Source: Verrucomicrobiota bacterium
GTDB lineage: Bacteria; Verrucomicrobiota; Verrucomicrobiia; Opitutales; Opitutaceae
DNA length: 37,675 bases
NCBI GenBank assembly: GCA_030605125.1
Contig: JAUWBD010000025.1
Coordinates: 1-37,675 of the forward strand
Reading direction: 5' to 3'
Within the stretch, counting starts at the first letter, position 1; each line of letters begins with the position of its first letter. This document shows positions 7,702 through 16,477 of the stretch, one piece after another. Position numbers and translations under genes: made by a program. The notes under the pieces are model-generated. The model was not told the origin of the DNA, did no database searches, and saw only the letters and a program-made list of their open reading frames with translations.

Positions 7702-8535
7702 TCAGCGGCGCTTTTTCGGCGCGGGCTTCTTGGCCTTCTTCTTGGGCTTCTCGTCTTCGTCGTCGTCCTCTTCGTCGTCGTCCGAGTCGTCGTCTTCCTC
7801 GTCATCGTCCGAGTCCTCGTCGTCGTCGCCCTTCGGCTTTTCGTCGTCGTCTTCCTCGTCTTCGTCCTCGTCCCACTTGAGGGAGGCGTCGTTCTTGATC
7901 GCCTCGTCGTCCTCGTCGTCCACGTCGGGCAGGTCGGCGTCGTCGATCTCGGCGTCCTCGTCGTCGGAGGAGGAGCGGTCGCCCTCTTCCTCGTCCTCGT
8001 CGAAGCCGGCGGGGGTGAAGTCGAGGATGGCGCAGAGCTCGTCGAAGACGTGCACGGCCTTGCCCTCGATGAAGCTGGCGTTCTGGTCCTCGCGGAGCTC
8101 GTCCTCGACCTCGTCCACGGTGAGCTTCGACTCGAACTTGAAGACGTCGTTGAGCAGCTTCACGCGGCAGCGGGTGAGGTGGTCGAGCAGGTCGGCGAAG
8201 GGGCCGTTCTCGTCGTCCACGACGTCGGCGAGGAGGAAGAGCTTCTCCTCGGAATCGAAGACGGAGTCCTTGACGCGCTTGAGGCGCACGCGGCCTTTGG
8301 CGGCCTCCTTGTCGATGCGGAAGGGGATGAAGGCGGCCTCGAACAGGTCTTGGTCGAAACCGTAGTCGCGAAGGGGCTCGCAGAGCTCGATCAGGTGGGC
8401 GGCCTGGCGGGGATCGATGATGCTGAGACCGTCGGTGTCCCAGCGCACGGGGTCGCTGACTTCATCGACCCACCAGTTGTGATCTTCGCCGAGACGGACG
8501 ATGCACCAGTCGAGGATTGCGGAGGAGTTGGCCAT
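7702..8535 (-). CDS. Acidic protein with Asp/Glu-rich tail and basic C-terminus
   Basis: A 277-residue protein from the ATG at 8535 (MANSSAILDWCIVRLGEDHN). Residues 1-175 form a folded-looking domain with no family I recognise. From about residue 176 the protein is almost entirely Asp/Glu/Ser, ending in a short Lys/Arg/Pro patch (KPKKKAKKPAPKKRR). Such polyampholyte tails are seen in nucleic-acid- or histone-interacting proteins, but that is only an analogy. The gene has its own terminator and diverges from pyrD. An upstream in-frame start at 8709 would add a Pro-rich stretch and is less likely. Confidence 0.7.
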   Translation of the reverse strand: MANSSAILDWCIVRLGEDHNWWVDEVSDPVRWDTDGLSIIDPRQAAHLIELCEPLRDYGFDQDLFEAAFIPFRIDKEAAKGRVRLKRVKDSVFDSEEKLFLLADVVDDENGPFADLLDHLTRCRVKLLNDVFKFESKLTVDEVEDELREDQNASFIEGKAVHVFDELCAILDFTPAGFDEDEEEGDRSSSDDEDAEIDDADLPDVDDEDDEAIKNDASLKWDEDEDEEDDDEKPKGDDDEDSDDDEEDDDSDDDEEDDDEDEKPKKKAKKPAPKKRR

Positions 8536-8596
8536 GTTTTGCGGGAGAGAGATAGGGGATTCGGGCGCAGCCATGCGAACGGCGCGGGGCGAGTCA

Positions 8597-8616
8597 AACC
8601 GCGAAAGCGGGGTTTT
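8597..8616 (+). promoter_or_regulatory. Possible terminator-like hairpin in the pyrD leader
   Basis: AACCGC-GAAA-GCGGGG followed by six T residues, read toward pyrD and about 170 bp before its ATG. It could be an attenuator for pyrD, or a chance structure in the divergent gap 8536-8783. The stem is short (4-6 bp). Confidence 0.25.
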
Positions 8617-8783
8617 TTGCGGAGGTGAATCGGGGTGCGAAAAAGGCGGGGAAACGGGCGCGGAGGCTTGGAGCGCGGGAGCGGCTGCCAAGCCGAAAAC
8701 GCACGGCACGGGCCGGTCGCGCCCGTGGGGGATCGGCCCGGCGCTTGCCTCCGGGGCGCGCGCCGCAGACGCTCGGCGCTTTT

Positions 8784-9854
8784 ATGGGCACTCTCTATCG
8801 TGATCTGGTGAAGCCGCTGTTCTTCCGCATGGACCCGGAAGAGGCGCATGAACGCGGCGTCGAGGGGCTGGCGCTGCTCGGGCGCATCGCGCCGTTGCGC
8901 GCGCTGCTCGAAGCCTGCACGCGGCTCGACCCCGCGCTCTTCCGCCCGGTGCGCGCCTTCGGGTTGGAGTTTCCCAACGCGATCGGACTCGCGGCGGGTT
9001 TTGACAAAAACGCCCGCGCCTGGCCGGCCGCCGCCGCGCTCGGTTTCGGCCACGTGGAGATCGGCACCGTCACCGCGCTCGCCCAGCCGGGCAACCCGAA
9101 GCCTCGGCTCTTCCGCTATCCGGAGGAGCGCGCGGTGATCAATCGCATGGGCTTCAACAACGAGGGCAGCGAGGCCGTCGCCGCGCGCCTCGCGAAGCAG
9201 CCGGGCCCGGGCCACCGCCGCATCCCGCTCGGTGTGAATCTCGGCAAGTCGAAGGTGACGCCCAACGAGGAGGCGACGCAGGACTACCTGACGAGCTTCG
9301 GCCGCCTCGCCGACCACGCGGACTACGTCGTGGTCAACGTCTCCAGCCCCAACACCCCCGGGCTGCGCGCGCTCCAGGACGAGAAGCCCCTGCGCGAGTT
9401 GCTCGGCGCTCTCAGCGCCGCCAACCGCGCCCGCGGAGAACCGGGCGCGGAGGGCCGCGGACGCAAGCCGCTGCTCCTCAAAATCGCGCCGGACCTCAAC
9501 TGGGCCCAGATCGACGCCGCGCTCGGCGTGATCGCCGAGTTCGGCCTCGACGGCATCATCGCCACCAATACGACCCTCGCGCGCCCCGGTTCCTTCGCCG
9601 AGGTGGGGCAGGCGGGCGGACTGAGCGGCGCTCCCCTGCGCCGGCGCAGCACCGAGATCGTGCGCTACATCTCGCGCACCACGGGCGGGCGTCTGCCGAT
9701 CATCGCCGCCGGCGGCGTGGTGGACGAGGCCGCGGCGGGCGAGAAACTCGATGCGGGCGCCACGCTCGTGCAGGTTTACACCGGCATGATCTACGAGGGG
9801 CCCTTCTTCGCAGCCCGCCTCGCCCGCGCCTGCGCGGACCGGCAACGCCGGTGA
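8784..9854 (+). CDS. pyrD: Dihydroorotate dehydrogenase (quinone), class 2
   Basis: A 356-residue FMN enzyme oxidising dihydroorotate to orotate in pyrimidine synthesis, with quinone as acceptor. The N-terminal helix LYRDLVKPLFFRMDPEEAHE is the membrane-associated extension of class 2 enzymes. Further motifs are NAIGLAAGFDKNARAW, NRMGFNNEG, LGVNLGKSK, the catalytic-serine segment VVNVSSPNTPGLR, LLLKIAPDL, GIIATNTT and the phosphate-binding GGVV...VQVYTGMIYEGP. It is preceded by a divergent 248-bp gap. The next plus-strand host gene is mraZ, but a mobile element separates the two. Confidence 0.95.
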   Translation: MGTLYRDLVKPLFFRMDPEEAHERGVEGLALLGRIAPLRALLEACTRLDPALFRPVRAFGLEFPNAIGLAAGFDKNARAWPAAAALGFGHVEIGTVTALAQPGNPKPRLFRYPEERAVINRMGFNNEGSEAVAARLAKQPGPGHRRIPLGVNLGKSKVTPNEEATQDYLTSFGRLADHADYVVVNVSSPNTPGLRALQDEKPLRELLGALSAANRARGEPGAEGRGRKPLLLKIAPDLNWAQIDAALGVIAEFGLDGIIATNTTLARPGSFAEVGQAGGLSGAPLRRRSTEIVRYISRTTGGRLPIIAAGGVVDEAAAGEKLDAGATLVQVYTGMIYEGPFFAARLARACADRQRR

Positions 9855-10072
9855 TTCGTCGCGGGGAACCACCCGCGGCGCTTCATTTATATATATACGT
9901 TGCGCCTCCCCGGGCGGCAGCCTCGGCGCGCTTGGTGGCGGGGGATCGCGTGGGGCAACGCATACGCTTGGGCGCGCGTGATCGCACGCACCTTGCGCAA
10001 ACAACTAGCGACTTTCCGCCGGTCACCCGCCTTCCCGTCTCCGCGCCCACCGCGGCCTCGAATCGCGAATTG
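9855..10072. other. Gap between pyrD and the mobile element
   Basis: No gene is visible. A short CGCGGG/CCCGCG hairpin (9860-9877) followed by a T-rich run is a weak terminator candidate for pyrD. An alternating TATATATATA tract lies at about 9888-9897. Before insertion this stretch was probably continuous with the mraZ leader now at 20752. Confidence 0.4.
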
Positions 10073-10074
10073 TG
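10068..10074. repeat. Flanking direct repeat (left copy of target duplication)
   Basis: AATTGTG here is repeated exactly at 20745-20751, just outside the terminal sites at the other end. Mu-type insertion makes 5-bp duplications, so part of the 7-bp identity may be chance and the exact edge is uncertain by two or three bases. Confidence 0.65.
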
Positions 10075-10078
10075 TAAC

Positions 10079-10097
10079 GCGGCAAAATTGTTGTCCG
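10079..10097 (+). repeat. Left-end transposase-binding-type site L1
   Basis: GCGGCAAAATTGTTGTCCG, identical to 20502-20520; the identity runs on for four further bases (ACCT). It starts six bases inside the terminal TG. A degenerate version (CAAAACTATCCGGG, about 10117-10130) may be a second left site. Confidence 0.7.
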
Positions 10098-10185
10098 ACC
10101 TCCGCGCGCCGGAGTTCAAAACTATCCGGGCAGCAAAAATCACCGCCACCCAGCCGGGTGCGGTGAAAGGGGGGAACCGGAAAAA

Positions 10186-11718
10186 TCAGGCGACGCAGAT
10201 CGGGGCTTGGCCGCGGTTGCGCGGCTGAGCAGGAACCTCCTTTGCAACGGCGATGCGGGGCGCTTGCACGCGAGCCGCATCCAATATCTCAGGCGTGTCC
10301 GAAGCCGGAACGGCTGGACGGGAAACTGGGACCCCACGGCCACGCCTCGCCGCGGGTTGCGGGGCCGGGATCGAGGCCTCGAGCATCTGACGCGTCGCGA
10401 GGCTGTAGCCGATGGCGGTGCGGATAACGTCCGGATGGGTGATCGGGAGATCGCGCTTCTCGGCAAGCATCCGGGCTTCCAAAACGGCGTTGTTGAGCGC
10501 GGCCATGGGGGTGTCGGCCGAGACGGCGCAATCAACCAGCAGCGAGGCCGTTTCATCGGATAAACCGGGGATCAAATGGCGGCAGACGCACTCCACATCG
10601 GCTCGCGACGGCTTCTTGGGAAGCTCCGCCCACTTCGTGATGCGGCCGCGAAACTGGTTCGTGTTAAAGCCGGTGGTGCGCTCCATCTCGCGCAGCCGCT
10701 CCGAGAATTGAGGCGTGACGACCAAGACAATGGGAATCCCGCGGTTCACAAATTCGGTGCGGATGTATTCGAGCCGCTTGATTGAGGCGCGAGCGGAGAG
10801 GCCGAAGAGGCAATGGGCCTCGTCAAAGATCAGCATCAGATCGCGCGTCTCCACCGCGGCGCGAATGCCGGCGCGGAGTTCGTTGGCGTCGCCGCGCCGC
10901 ACTTCGCCGCAGCCGAGCGCCTTGAACAGCTCCTGATAAAACAGGATGTCGGTCGTGGCGGCGGTGAGGTCGATGAGGCGAGCGCAGCCGGCGTTCGTTT
11001 CTTGCCAGAGACGCGTCGCGACCGATTTCCCCAGGCGCTCCGTGCCGTGAATCACAGCCAGGCTGCGGTTGCGGTAGGCAAACGACATTGCGTCGTGGAC
11101 GTAACCGGCGATCCGGGTCGCCGCGTAGCGCTGCGTCGCGGCCTTTTCGCGCCGCTTCAGCACTTCACGGAAAACATCCATGAAGCCGACGAAGTAGTCG
11201 GCTTCCCATGCGGCTCCGGGATCGAGGCAGAGTTTCCGCAACTTCTCGGGCAGGAAGTAACAACGCCCGTGGCAGATGTTCAGCAGGTCAACGCAGGTGG
11301 CCCGACGGTTCTTGGGTTCGAGCGCGCTTTTTACGCGGGCGATCTCGCCGGCAGCACTCGGCCGCCAACCATCGATAAGCATCTCCAAGTTTTGCCGCAG
11401 ATCGCTCTCGGCCGGGTGTTCGTGGTGGTCGATCTCGTGGCAGATTTGGTCGTAGGTGGCTCCGCTGTAGGTGATGCCTGCGCCCACTCCTGCTTTGCGC
11501 ATGGTGGAGGTGCCGAGGCGGTCGGGAACGATAATTTCCAGCATCTCGGCGGCGAAGGCGCAAAGGCCGCCCGGTTGGTGTGAAACCCAATGCAGATACC
11601 AAATAAGCCGACGTTTCTCAGGGTCGTTGACCTGGGCGACGGCGGCGGCGACGGACTGGGCCGGGATCGGCGCGACGGGTGTGAATTCGCTAGCGGAAAA
11701 TGGTTTGGCGAATGTCAT
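10186..11718 (-). CDS. MuB-like AAA+ ATPase, transposition target protein
   Basis: A 510-residue P-loop ATPase. Walker A is GTERLGKS (225-232), Walker B LMLIFDEAH (294-302), and a sensor-1-like VLVVTPQ segment lies near 331-337. Residues 1-200 are a distinct N-terminal region of unknown function, and the last ~65 residues are Pro/Ala-rich. Proteins of the MuB/TniB/TnsC group bind DNA, choose the target and activate the transposase. Its position right after the transposase, with an ATGA overlap (start 11718, transposase stop 11715-11717), is the A-B order of Mu. It is the last gene of the long minus-strand operon and ends 113 bp from the left end of the element. Confidence 0.85.
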   Translation of the reverse strand: MTFAKPFSASEFTPVAPIPAQSVAAAVAQVNDPEKRRLIWYLHWVSHQPGGLCAFAAEMLEIIVPDRLGTSTMRKAGVGAGITYSGATYDQICHEIDHHEHPAESDLRQNLEMLIDGWRPSAAGEIARVKSALEPKNRRATCVDLLNICHGRCYFLPEKLRKLCLDPGAAWEADYFVGFMDVFREVLKRREKAATQRYAATRIAGYVHDAMSFAYRNRSLAVIHGTERLGKSVATRLWQETNAGCARLIDLTAATTDILFYQELFKALGCGEVRRGDANELRAGIRAAVETRDLMLIFDEAHCLFGLSARASIKRLEYIRTEFVNRGIPIVLVVTPQFSERLREMERTTGFNTNQFRGRITKWAELPKKPSRADVECVCRHLIPGLSDETASLLVDCAVSADTPMAALNNAVLEARMLAEKRDLPITHPDVIRTAIGYSLATRQMLEASIPAPQPAARRGRGVPVSRPAVPASDTPEILDAARVQAPRIAVAKEVPAQPRNRGQAPICVA

Positions 11719-14273
11719 TCTTCGTAAGGGTTGATTACCTTGATGCCGGCTTTTTCGAGTGAGCTGAGGGCCGCGACGCGGCCGGCGTCGAGCGAGTCGC
11801 CGCGGGTGCGAATACCGATCTTGCCGGCCGCCTTGGTGCCGCGCGCGCGAAGCTTTTGGTCGGCGTTCGCTTCCGCGTTGGCCTCGCCGCGCTGGGCTCC
11901 GATCTCGGCGCCAAGTTCCGCGAGCTGGGGCGGCGGCATGAAAAGCCGACGGCGCGAGCGCTGGAACTCCTCTGGGAAATTCTTGCGGAGCCGGCCGAAC
12001 ACCGTGCGGGCGTGCTTGGTCTGAGCCGCGTTTTCTCGCATCGCCTGGGCGAGTTGCTCCGGGTCCGCCTCGTAGGCGTCAACCAAGGTGCAACGGCGGA
12101 CGGTGAAAGGATTCCGCTGGTTGAGGTCCGTGATGCAGATCGATTCGGGATCTTCCGGGTTGAACCAGGCCAACACGCGCTCGCCGATCTTCGCGGACGT
12201 GCGCTCGTCCTTGTAGGTGAACTTCCGTTTGCCGACGCGGATTTCGACGCCGTTGGTTTTGACGGTCGTCTCGACACGGCTGCGCGCGAGCAGGTAACGG
12301 AACTCGTCGGGCAGTTGCACCGGAGGCGAGCGCCGGAGTGCTACGAAAGCGGCGGCGGGGGACATGCCCGCGAGCAGCTTCCCCTCCTGGGGCTCCTCGT
12401 TGTAGGCGTCGCAGATTTTCTCCAGCTCCGCGACATACTCCGGCATCGAGAGAAAAAACTCTCCGGGGTGTGCGCGGCCGGCCGCCACCGCTTGCATGGC
12501 ACGCTTGGTCGCCTCTGGGCAATCTCTGCGCTCATCATGGCCGCAATAGCCTCTGAGGTGGTTCATTCGGTCTTGGAGCGCGCCGAGCACACGCTCCACG
12601 ATTTTGGCGCGAGGGCTATTGGCGTGGATAACGCGGATGCCGATGTGCCCGAGGCCGTATCTAAAATCCTTCCATGGAACGCGCCTATGTTGTGAACCGT
12701 CGATCAGCCTCGAACCCCAGATGCCCTTCTCAAAATACAGCGACTCAGGCAGACCATATTCGTCATGAAGGCGGGCGATGCCGCGCATAATCTCAATGCT
12801 GTCGTAGTTCTTCTCAGGGATGAGCTGGAAGGTGACGATGTAGCTCGTGCGCGTGTCGATCCAGGGCAGGAACTGCCCGCGCGTGAGGAGAGGCTTTCCC
12901 TTTTCGTTCAAGCGAGGGTGTCCGTTTTCGTCGGGCACCCAGAAATAAACATTGAGAGTGCAGTCGTCCGACTGGAATTGAACGCCGGAGGGCATGTTCT
13001 CGTAGGTGCGCTCGACGTAGGGTCCGGCGAGGTCCGCCTGCCGGGGGCCGATGACCAAGGCGGCGAGCCGGAGCAGCTCGGGCCCGAGGTCGCGGCGAAC
13101 GTGCTTGGGAAGGTCCGATTTGCGACTACCGGCGGGGTAGGCGGCCGCGATCTCCTCCGGCATCCACCCCTCGCGGCGCGCATCTCGCCACGCTTGGGCG
13201 AGGCCTCCGGCGGTGTGAATGGCGCGGGCGAGCAGCTTCTCCCGAAACTCCGCGGGCAGGGCCGCGCGGCGCGGGCGACCGACTCCGCCGAGTTTGCGAC
13301 GGTCAACCACGGCGCGGACGCTTCCGCCGCCGGTCTGCCACTTCTTGTGGAGGCGGCGGATTTGCTTCGAGAGCGTGTCGCCCGCCACCGCGAGCAGGGG
13401 AACTTTTTGCTCGATCAGGATGCGGAGCTGATTGCGGGCGCGCGAGGGGCTTAGGCCGCCTGCGATGGCCGCATCCAGACAGGAGAAGGCGGAGTCCCAG
13501 AAGAGGCAGCGCGCCGCGTGGTCAAACGACCCCTGAGCGGCGAGGTGCGCGGCTTCCCGTAGCATCGGCTCCCAGCACGGAGCGGATGCCTCCGATTCTC
13601 CGGCGGCACACTCTTTGCGGGCTCGCACGCCGTCCGGCAGGTAGAGTTCGAGACGAGTCCAATCCTCCGCGCCGCGGTCGCGTTGCTGGGTTCGGCTCAG
13701 CAAGGCCTCAAGGTGGCGTTCCGAGGGCCGCGCGCCAAACTCGCGGGCGTAGTCTGCCGCGGCCGCGCTTAAGTAGTCGGCGCGCTGTTCGCGCGGATCG
13801 GACATGCGCAGGAGGGTGGGGAGGATGGCGCGCTGAAGGCGGCGGGCTTTCGCCACGATCAAAGGATCGAGTGCCGAGAGGGGGCAATCCGGCTGCCAGT
13901 AGGACGGAGGGGCCGTGAGCAAGTGTTCTTCCGACGCGTAGCCGCGCTTTGCGGCCTCATCGCGCAGCGCCAGGCGCAAGCGCTCGGGCAGGGAAGCGAC
14001 CATCCACGCCGCGGCTTCGTTGCCCCGGACGTTGACCACGGCATCCGGTGCGATCTTTGCCAGTTCCCGGCGGATGTTGGCGCGGTCGCCGCCGAGGGCG
14101 GCCGCAATCCGGGCGGCGGTGAACACTCCGGCGACGTCACCTTCGCCGCGACCGCGTTGCAAACCCCCTTGCAAGGCCTTGCAACCGCGTTCGGAGGCCG
14201 CGGAGGGTGTCAAGGTGGCACCCTGCCGCTCGGCACTGCTTAAATCGAGATTCTGCGGCGGACGGCGGCTCAT
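11715..14273 (-). CDS. MuA-like DDE transposase
   Basis: An 852-residue protein. The N-terminal 120 residues contain a helix-turn-helix-like segment (FTAARIAAALGGDRANIRRE). A middle domain follows, then an RNase-H-like catalytic core. Candidate acidic residues are D436/D437 (FQSDDCTLNVYF), E515 (LPESLYFEKGIWGS, where Mu-family enzymes usually have Asp) and E560 (SPRAKIVERVLGALQDRMN). After the core comes the Mu C-terminal beta-barrel-type region (VKTNGVEIRVGKRKFTY, then RVLAWFNPEDPESI), and then a charged tail. The start at 14273 was chosen because it overlaps the preceding stop (ATGA). It should cut and join the element ends, using the repeated 19-bp sites as binding sites. Confidence 0.88.
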   Translation of the reverse strand: MSRRPPQNLDLSSAERQGATLTPSAASERGCKALQGGLQRGRGEGDVAGVFTAARIAAALGGDRANIRRELAKIAPDAVVNVRGNEAAAWMVASLPERLRLALRDEAAKRGYASEEHLLTAPPSYWQPDCPLSALDPLIVAKARRLQRAILPTLLRMSDPREQRADYLSAAAADYAREFGARPSERHLEALLSRTQQRDRGAEDWTRLELYLPDGVRARKECAAGESEASAPCWEPMLREAAHLAAQGSFDHAARCLFWDSAFSCLDAAIAGGLSPSRARNQLRILIEQKVPLLAVAGDTLSKQIRRLHKKWQTGGGSVRAVVDRRKLGGVGRPRRAALPAEFREKLLARAIHTAGGLAQAWRDARREGWMPEEIAAAYPAGSRKSDLPKHVRRDLGPELLRLAALVIGPRQADLAGPYVERTYENMPSGVQFQSDDCTLNVYFWVPDENGHPRLNEKGKPLLTRGQFLPWIDTRTSYIVTFQLIPEKNYDSIEIMRGIARLHDEYGLPESLYFEKGIWGSRLIDGSQHRRVPWKDFRYGLGHIGIRVIHANSPRAKIVERVLGALQDRMNHLRGYCGHDERRDCPEATKRAMQAVAAGRAHPGEFFLSMPEYVAELEKICDAYNEEPQEGKLLAGMSPAAAFVALRRSPPVQLPDEFRYLLARSRVETTVKTNGVEIRVGKRKFTYKDERTSAKIGERVLAWFNPEDPESICITDLNQRNPFTVRRCTLVDAYEADPEQLAQAMRENAAQTKHARTVFGRLRKNFPEEFQRSRRRLFMPPPQLAELGAEIGAQRGEANAEANADQKLRARGTKAAGKIGIRTRGDSLDAGRVAALSSLEKAGIKVINPYEE

Positions 14274-15868
14274 CGGTTGGCGTTCCTCAGGTTTTCGACT
14301 TGGGACCTCATCGCTTCCATCTCGCGACGGAACTGCTCGCTGGCGGCCTTGATGGCCGCGTCCAACTGACCGAACGCCTGACGGTTCATCCCTTGAACGG
14401 CGACGAAGGTGTTGCCCAAGGTGATGATCCCGCCCGTCGCCTCCTTGGTATCGATCGCGCCTTCCGCGGCGATCTTGCTGGCGGCTTCCTGTGCCGCTGC
14501 GTCGGCCGCGGTGGTGTCGGAGGGCCCGTTGCGGGAAGCGCTCATGGCGGAGCGCTCGCCACGGAGTTGGCGACCCTCGGCGGCGAGGCGGTCCTGCGTC
14601 GCCCAATCACCCTGCTGTGCAGCCTGGAGCGCCTGCTCTTCGATCTCCGCCAGGCGTTTGTTGATCTCGACGCGCCGGCGCTGCTGCTCGCCAAGGTCTT
14701 CGCGGCGCTTCGACTGAAGCTCGATTTGTTCGACTGTGGTCGCGGCTTCGCGCCGCTTTTCGAGGGTGCCGATGCGGATCGCAGCCTCTTCCTGGTCGCT
14801 CGCCTTTTTCTTCTCGGCGGCGGCGATGCGATCCTCGGCCGCCTTCTTCGCAGCGGTCGCCTTCTCGGTTTCTCCCGCGGCGTTCGCGACGTTCTTCGCG
14901 TAGTTGAGGAGGGCGTCCGCCAATTCCTTTTCGAGGCCGGGGATGCTGTCTTCGAGTTGCTGGGCCTCCGCGGCGAAGCGGGCTCGGTTCTCCGCGCTGC
15001 CGAAGACGTTGCGCGAAGCCTCCCGGACGAGGGGGAGACGGTCCTTCGCAGTGCGCAGTTCGGTCCTGATCGCATCAGGCGAACGGCGTTCGAGTTCCTC
15101 CTGCCGACGCCGGGCGATCTCCTCCAAGCGCGCCAATTCAGGCAACTCGGCCTTGGATTCTTCAAGAGCGCGAGCATCCGTCTCAAGCTTGTCCTGGATG
15201 GCTCTTACCTCGGCCGCGTCATTGCGGTCGCGGAAGCTCTTCCGGGTTTCCGCGAGCTTCTCCGCGCGTTGCAGCGGCGTGAGCTTCTCGTCGGCGTTGA
15301 TTCGGGCGACGGCGACGGCCTCGTCTGCGTTGTTGCGCGCGATTTCCGCTTGGGCGAGCAGGTCGATACGGCGCTTCGCTTCCGTGGCGGCGTCGGCGAT
15401 CTCGCGGAAGCGCTCCGCCGTCTCATTTCGCCGCTTCTCTGAAATCGCTTTGCGGGCGTCCTCGAGGGCGTCGTTGCTCGCCTTGCTAGATTCCTCCGCC
15501 TTCTTCTTCGCGGCCTCGAAGCCCTCGCGGATCTTGCCGATGGCCGGGACGATCACCGCGCCGGCTATGCTGCCGAGCAGAAAGAGCGGATTCGCCTTTA
15601 ACGCGTTGCCGACCCCGCGGATGACACCGCCGAGGTTTTCCAGCGGACGGATGTTGCCGCGGGCCAGCTCGCCGAGGGCGCGGCTAGCGTTCTGCACACC
15701 GCCGACTTGTTGGCCGATGGAGCCGAGAGACTGGCTCGCCCGCTCGCCGTCCTTGGCGGTCGTCTCCACCGCCTTGCCGACGCCTTCGATGGCGCGCGCC
15801 GCATCCTCCGCGCCCTTCGTCTCGGCGGCGGTCGTGATCTTGTAGCGCAGCTCTTGGTCGGCGGACAT
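14270..15868 (-). CDS. Tape-measure-like coiled-coil protein
   Basis: A 532-residue protein. Residues 1-70 (MSADQELRYKITTAAETKGA and onward) resemble the start of phage tail tape-measure proteins. A hydrophobic segment lies at about 92-111 (NPLFLLGSIAGAVIVPAI). Residues 115-440 are a long, highly charged coiled coil rich in Glu, Arg and Ala. The C-terminal part (GGIITLGNTFVAV, then MNRQAFGQLDAAIKA) looks helical. In phages such a protein sets tail length, but no other tail gene is present. It is translationally coupled to the transposase (ATGA at 14270-14273). A structural or regulatory role peculiar to this element is possible; the tape-measure assignment is by general resemblance only. Confidence 0.6.
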   Translation of the reverse strand: MSADQELRYKITTAAETKGAEDAARAIEGVGKAVETTAKDGERASQSLGSIGQQVGGVQNASRALGELARGNIRPLENLGGVIRGVGNALKANPLFLLGSIAGAVIVPAIGKIREGFEAAKKKAEESSKASNDALEDARKAISEKRRNETAERFREIADAATEAKRRIDLLAQAEIARNNADEAVAVARINADEKLTPLQRAEKLAETRKSFRDRNDAAEVRAIQDKLETDARALEESKAELPELARLEEIARRRQEELERRSPDAIRTELRTAKDRLPLVREASRNVFGSAENRARFAAEAQQLEDSIPGLEKELADALLNYAKNVANAAGETEKATAAKKAAEDRIAAAEKKKASDQEEAAIRIGTLEKRREAATTVEQIELQSKRREDLGEQQRRRVEINKRLAEIEEQALQAAQQGDWATQDRLAAEGRQLRGERSAMSASRNGPSDTTAADAAAQEAASKIAAEGAIDTKEATGGIITLGNTFVAVQGMNRQAFGQLDAAIKAASEQFRREMEAMRSQVENLRNANR

Positions 15869-15874
15869 GGCTGC

Positions 15875-16138
15875 TTACGGCGTGGTGGCAGGGGACGGGG
15901 CCGCGTCGGGCGCGGCGGCATCGGCCGCCCATTGGGCCAGGAGCTGCTTTTGCGCGGCTTCGATGTCGGCGAGGATCGCGGCCGCGGTGGTGCCTTGGTG
16001 CGCGGCCAGGTGCTCGGCGACGACAGAGGTAAGGACGGTTTGCTGCGCGATGATGCGGCGCAGCATCGCGATGGAGTCCCGGTCGATTTTCGTGATGTCC
16101 TGGAGAATCCCCAGAAGCTCTTTGTCGGGCAGTGGCAT
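15875..16138 (-). CDS. Small helical protein, unknown function
   Basis: An 87-residue protein from the ATG at 16138, beginning MPLPDKELLGILQDITKIDR and continuing as amphipathic helix rich in Ile, Leu, Ala and Gln, with a Pro/Ala-rich end. It starts 2 bp after the stop of the 110-residue protein and ends 6 bp before the tape-measure-like start, so it is part of the same operon. No family recognised; small helical partners of tail proteins look similar, but this is not evidence of function. Confidence 0.6.
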   Translation of the reverse strand: MPLPDKELLGILQDITKIDRDSIAMLRRIIAQQTVLTSVVAEHLAAHQGTTAAAILADIEAAQKQLLAQWAADAAAPDAAPSPATTP

Positions 16139-16140
16139 GG

Positions 16141-16473
16141 TTAAGCGGATTGGCGGACGTTCTCGGCGGCGGGGCCGCCGACGGTGATTTCGAGCGTGTT
16201 GTCGAAGCGGGCGCGGACGGTGATTTGGAGGAGCAGGCGGCCTTCGCGCTGCTCGTTCTCGGCGCGGCGTTGCTCGGCCCAGCGGCGCGGTTCGCAAACG
16301 CGAGCCCAGAATACGGTGAGCGCGGAATCGGTGGCCTTGATGCCGAACTCCGCGGCGAGGCGTTTGCGGGCCGCGTCGTAGGTGAGGCGGTCCTCGATCA
16401 GCCACTTCGCGAGCGCGTCTTGTTGCTCGCGCGGCATCGCCAGAAGCGCCGGGATTTTGGCGGGCTTGGGCAT
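16141..16473 (-). CDS. Gp27-like helix-turn-helix protein (single copy)
   Basis: A 110-residue protein. Residues 5-60 (KIPALLAMPREQQDALAKWL, then LTYDAARKRLAAEFGI, then SALTVFWARV) follow the same pattern as both repeats of the 191-residue protein at 17355: an LP segment, a WL helix, a Y-x-x-A helix and a short aromatic helix. This resembles the phage Mu Gp27 (DUF3486) family. A beta-rich tail (GRLLLQITVRARFDNTLEIT) follows, as in the larger paralogue. It is probably DNA-binding. It starts 4 bp after the preceding stop. Confidence 0.6.
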   Translation of the reverse strand: MPKPAKIPALLAMPREQQDALAKWLIEDRLTYDAARKRLAAEFGIKATDSALTVFWARVCEPRRWAEQRRAENEQREGRLLLQITVRARFDNTLEITVGGPAAENVRQSA

Positions 16474-16477
16474 GGGT

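Noticed and set aside
7740-7870. Tandem repeat of GTCGTC/CTCGTC units, possible CRISPR or satellite
   Set aside because: It is codon repetition of the Asp/Glu-rich tail of the acidic protein, with no regular spacers.
9883-10149. Small open frames across the left end of the element
   Set aside because: They cross the element boundary and terminal site, lack ribosome sites and resemble no family.
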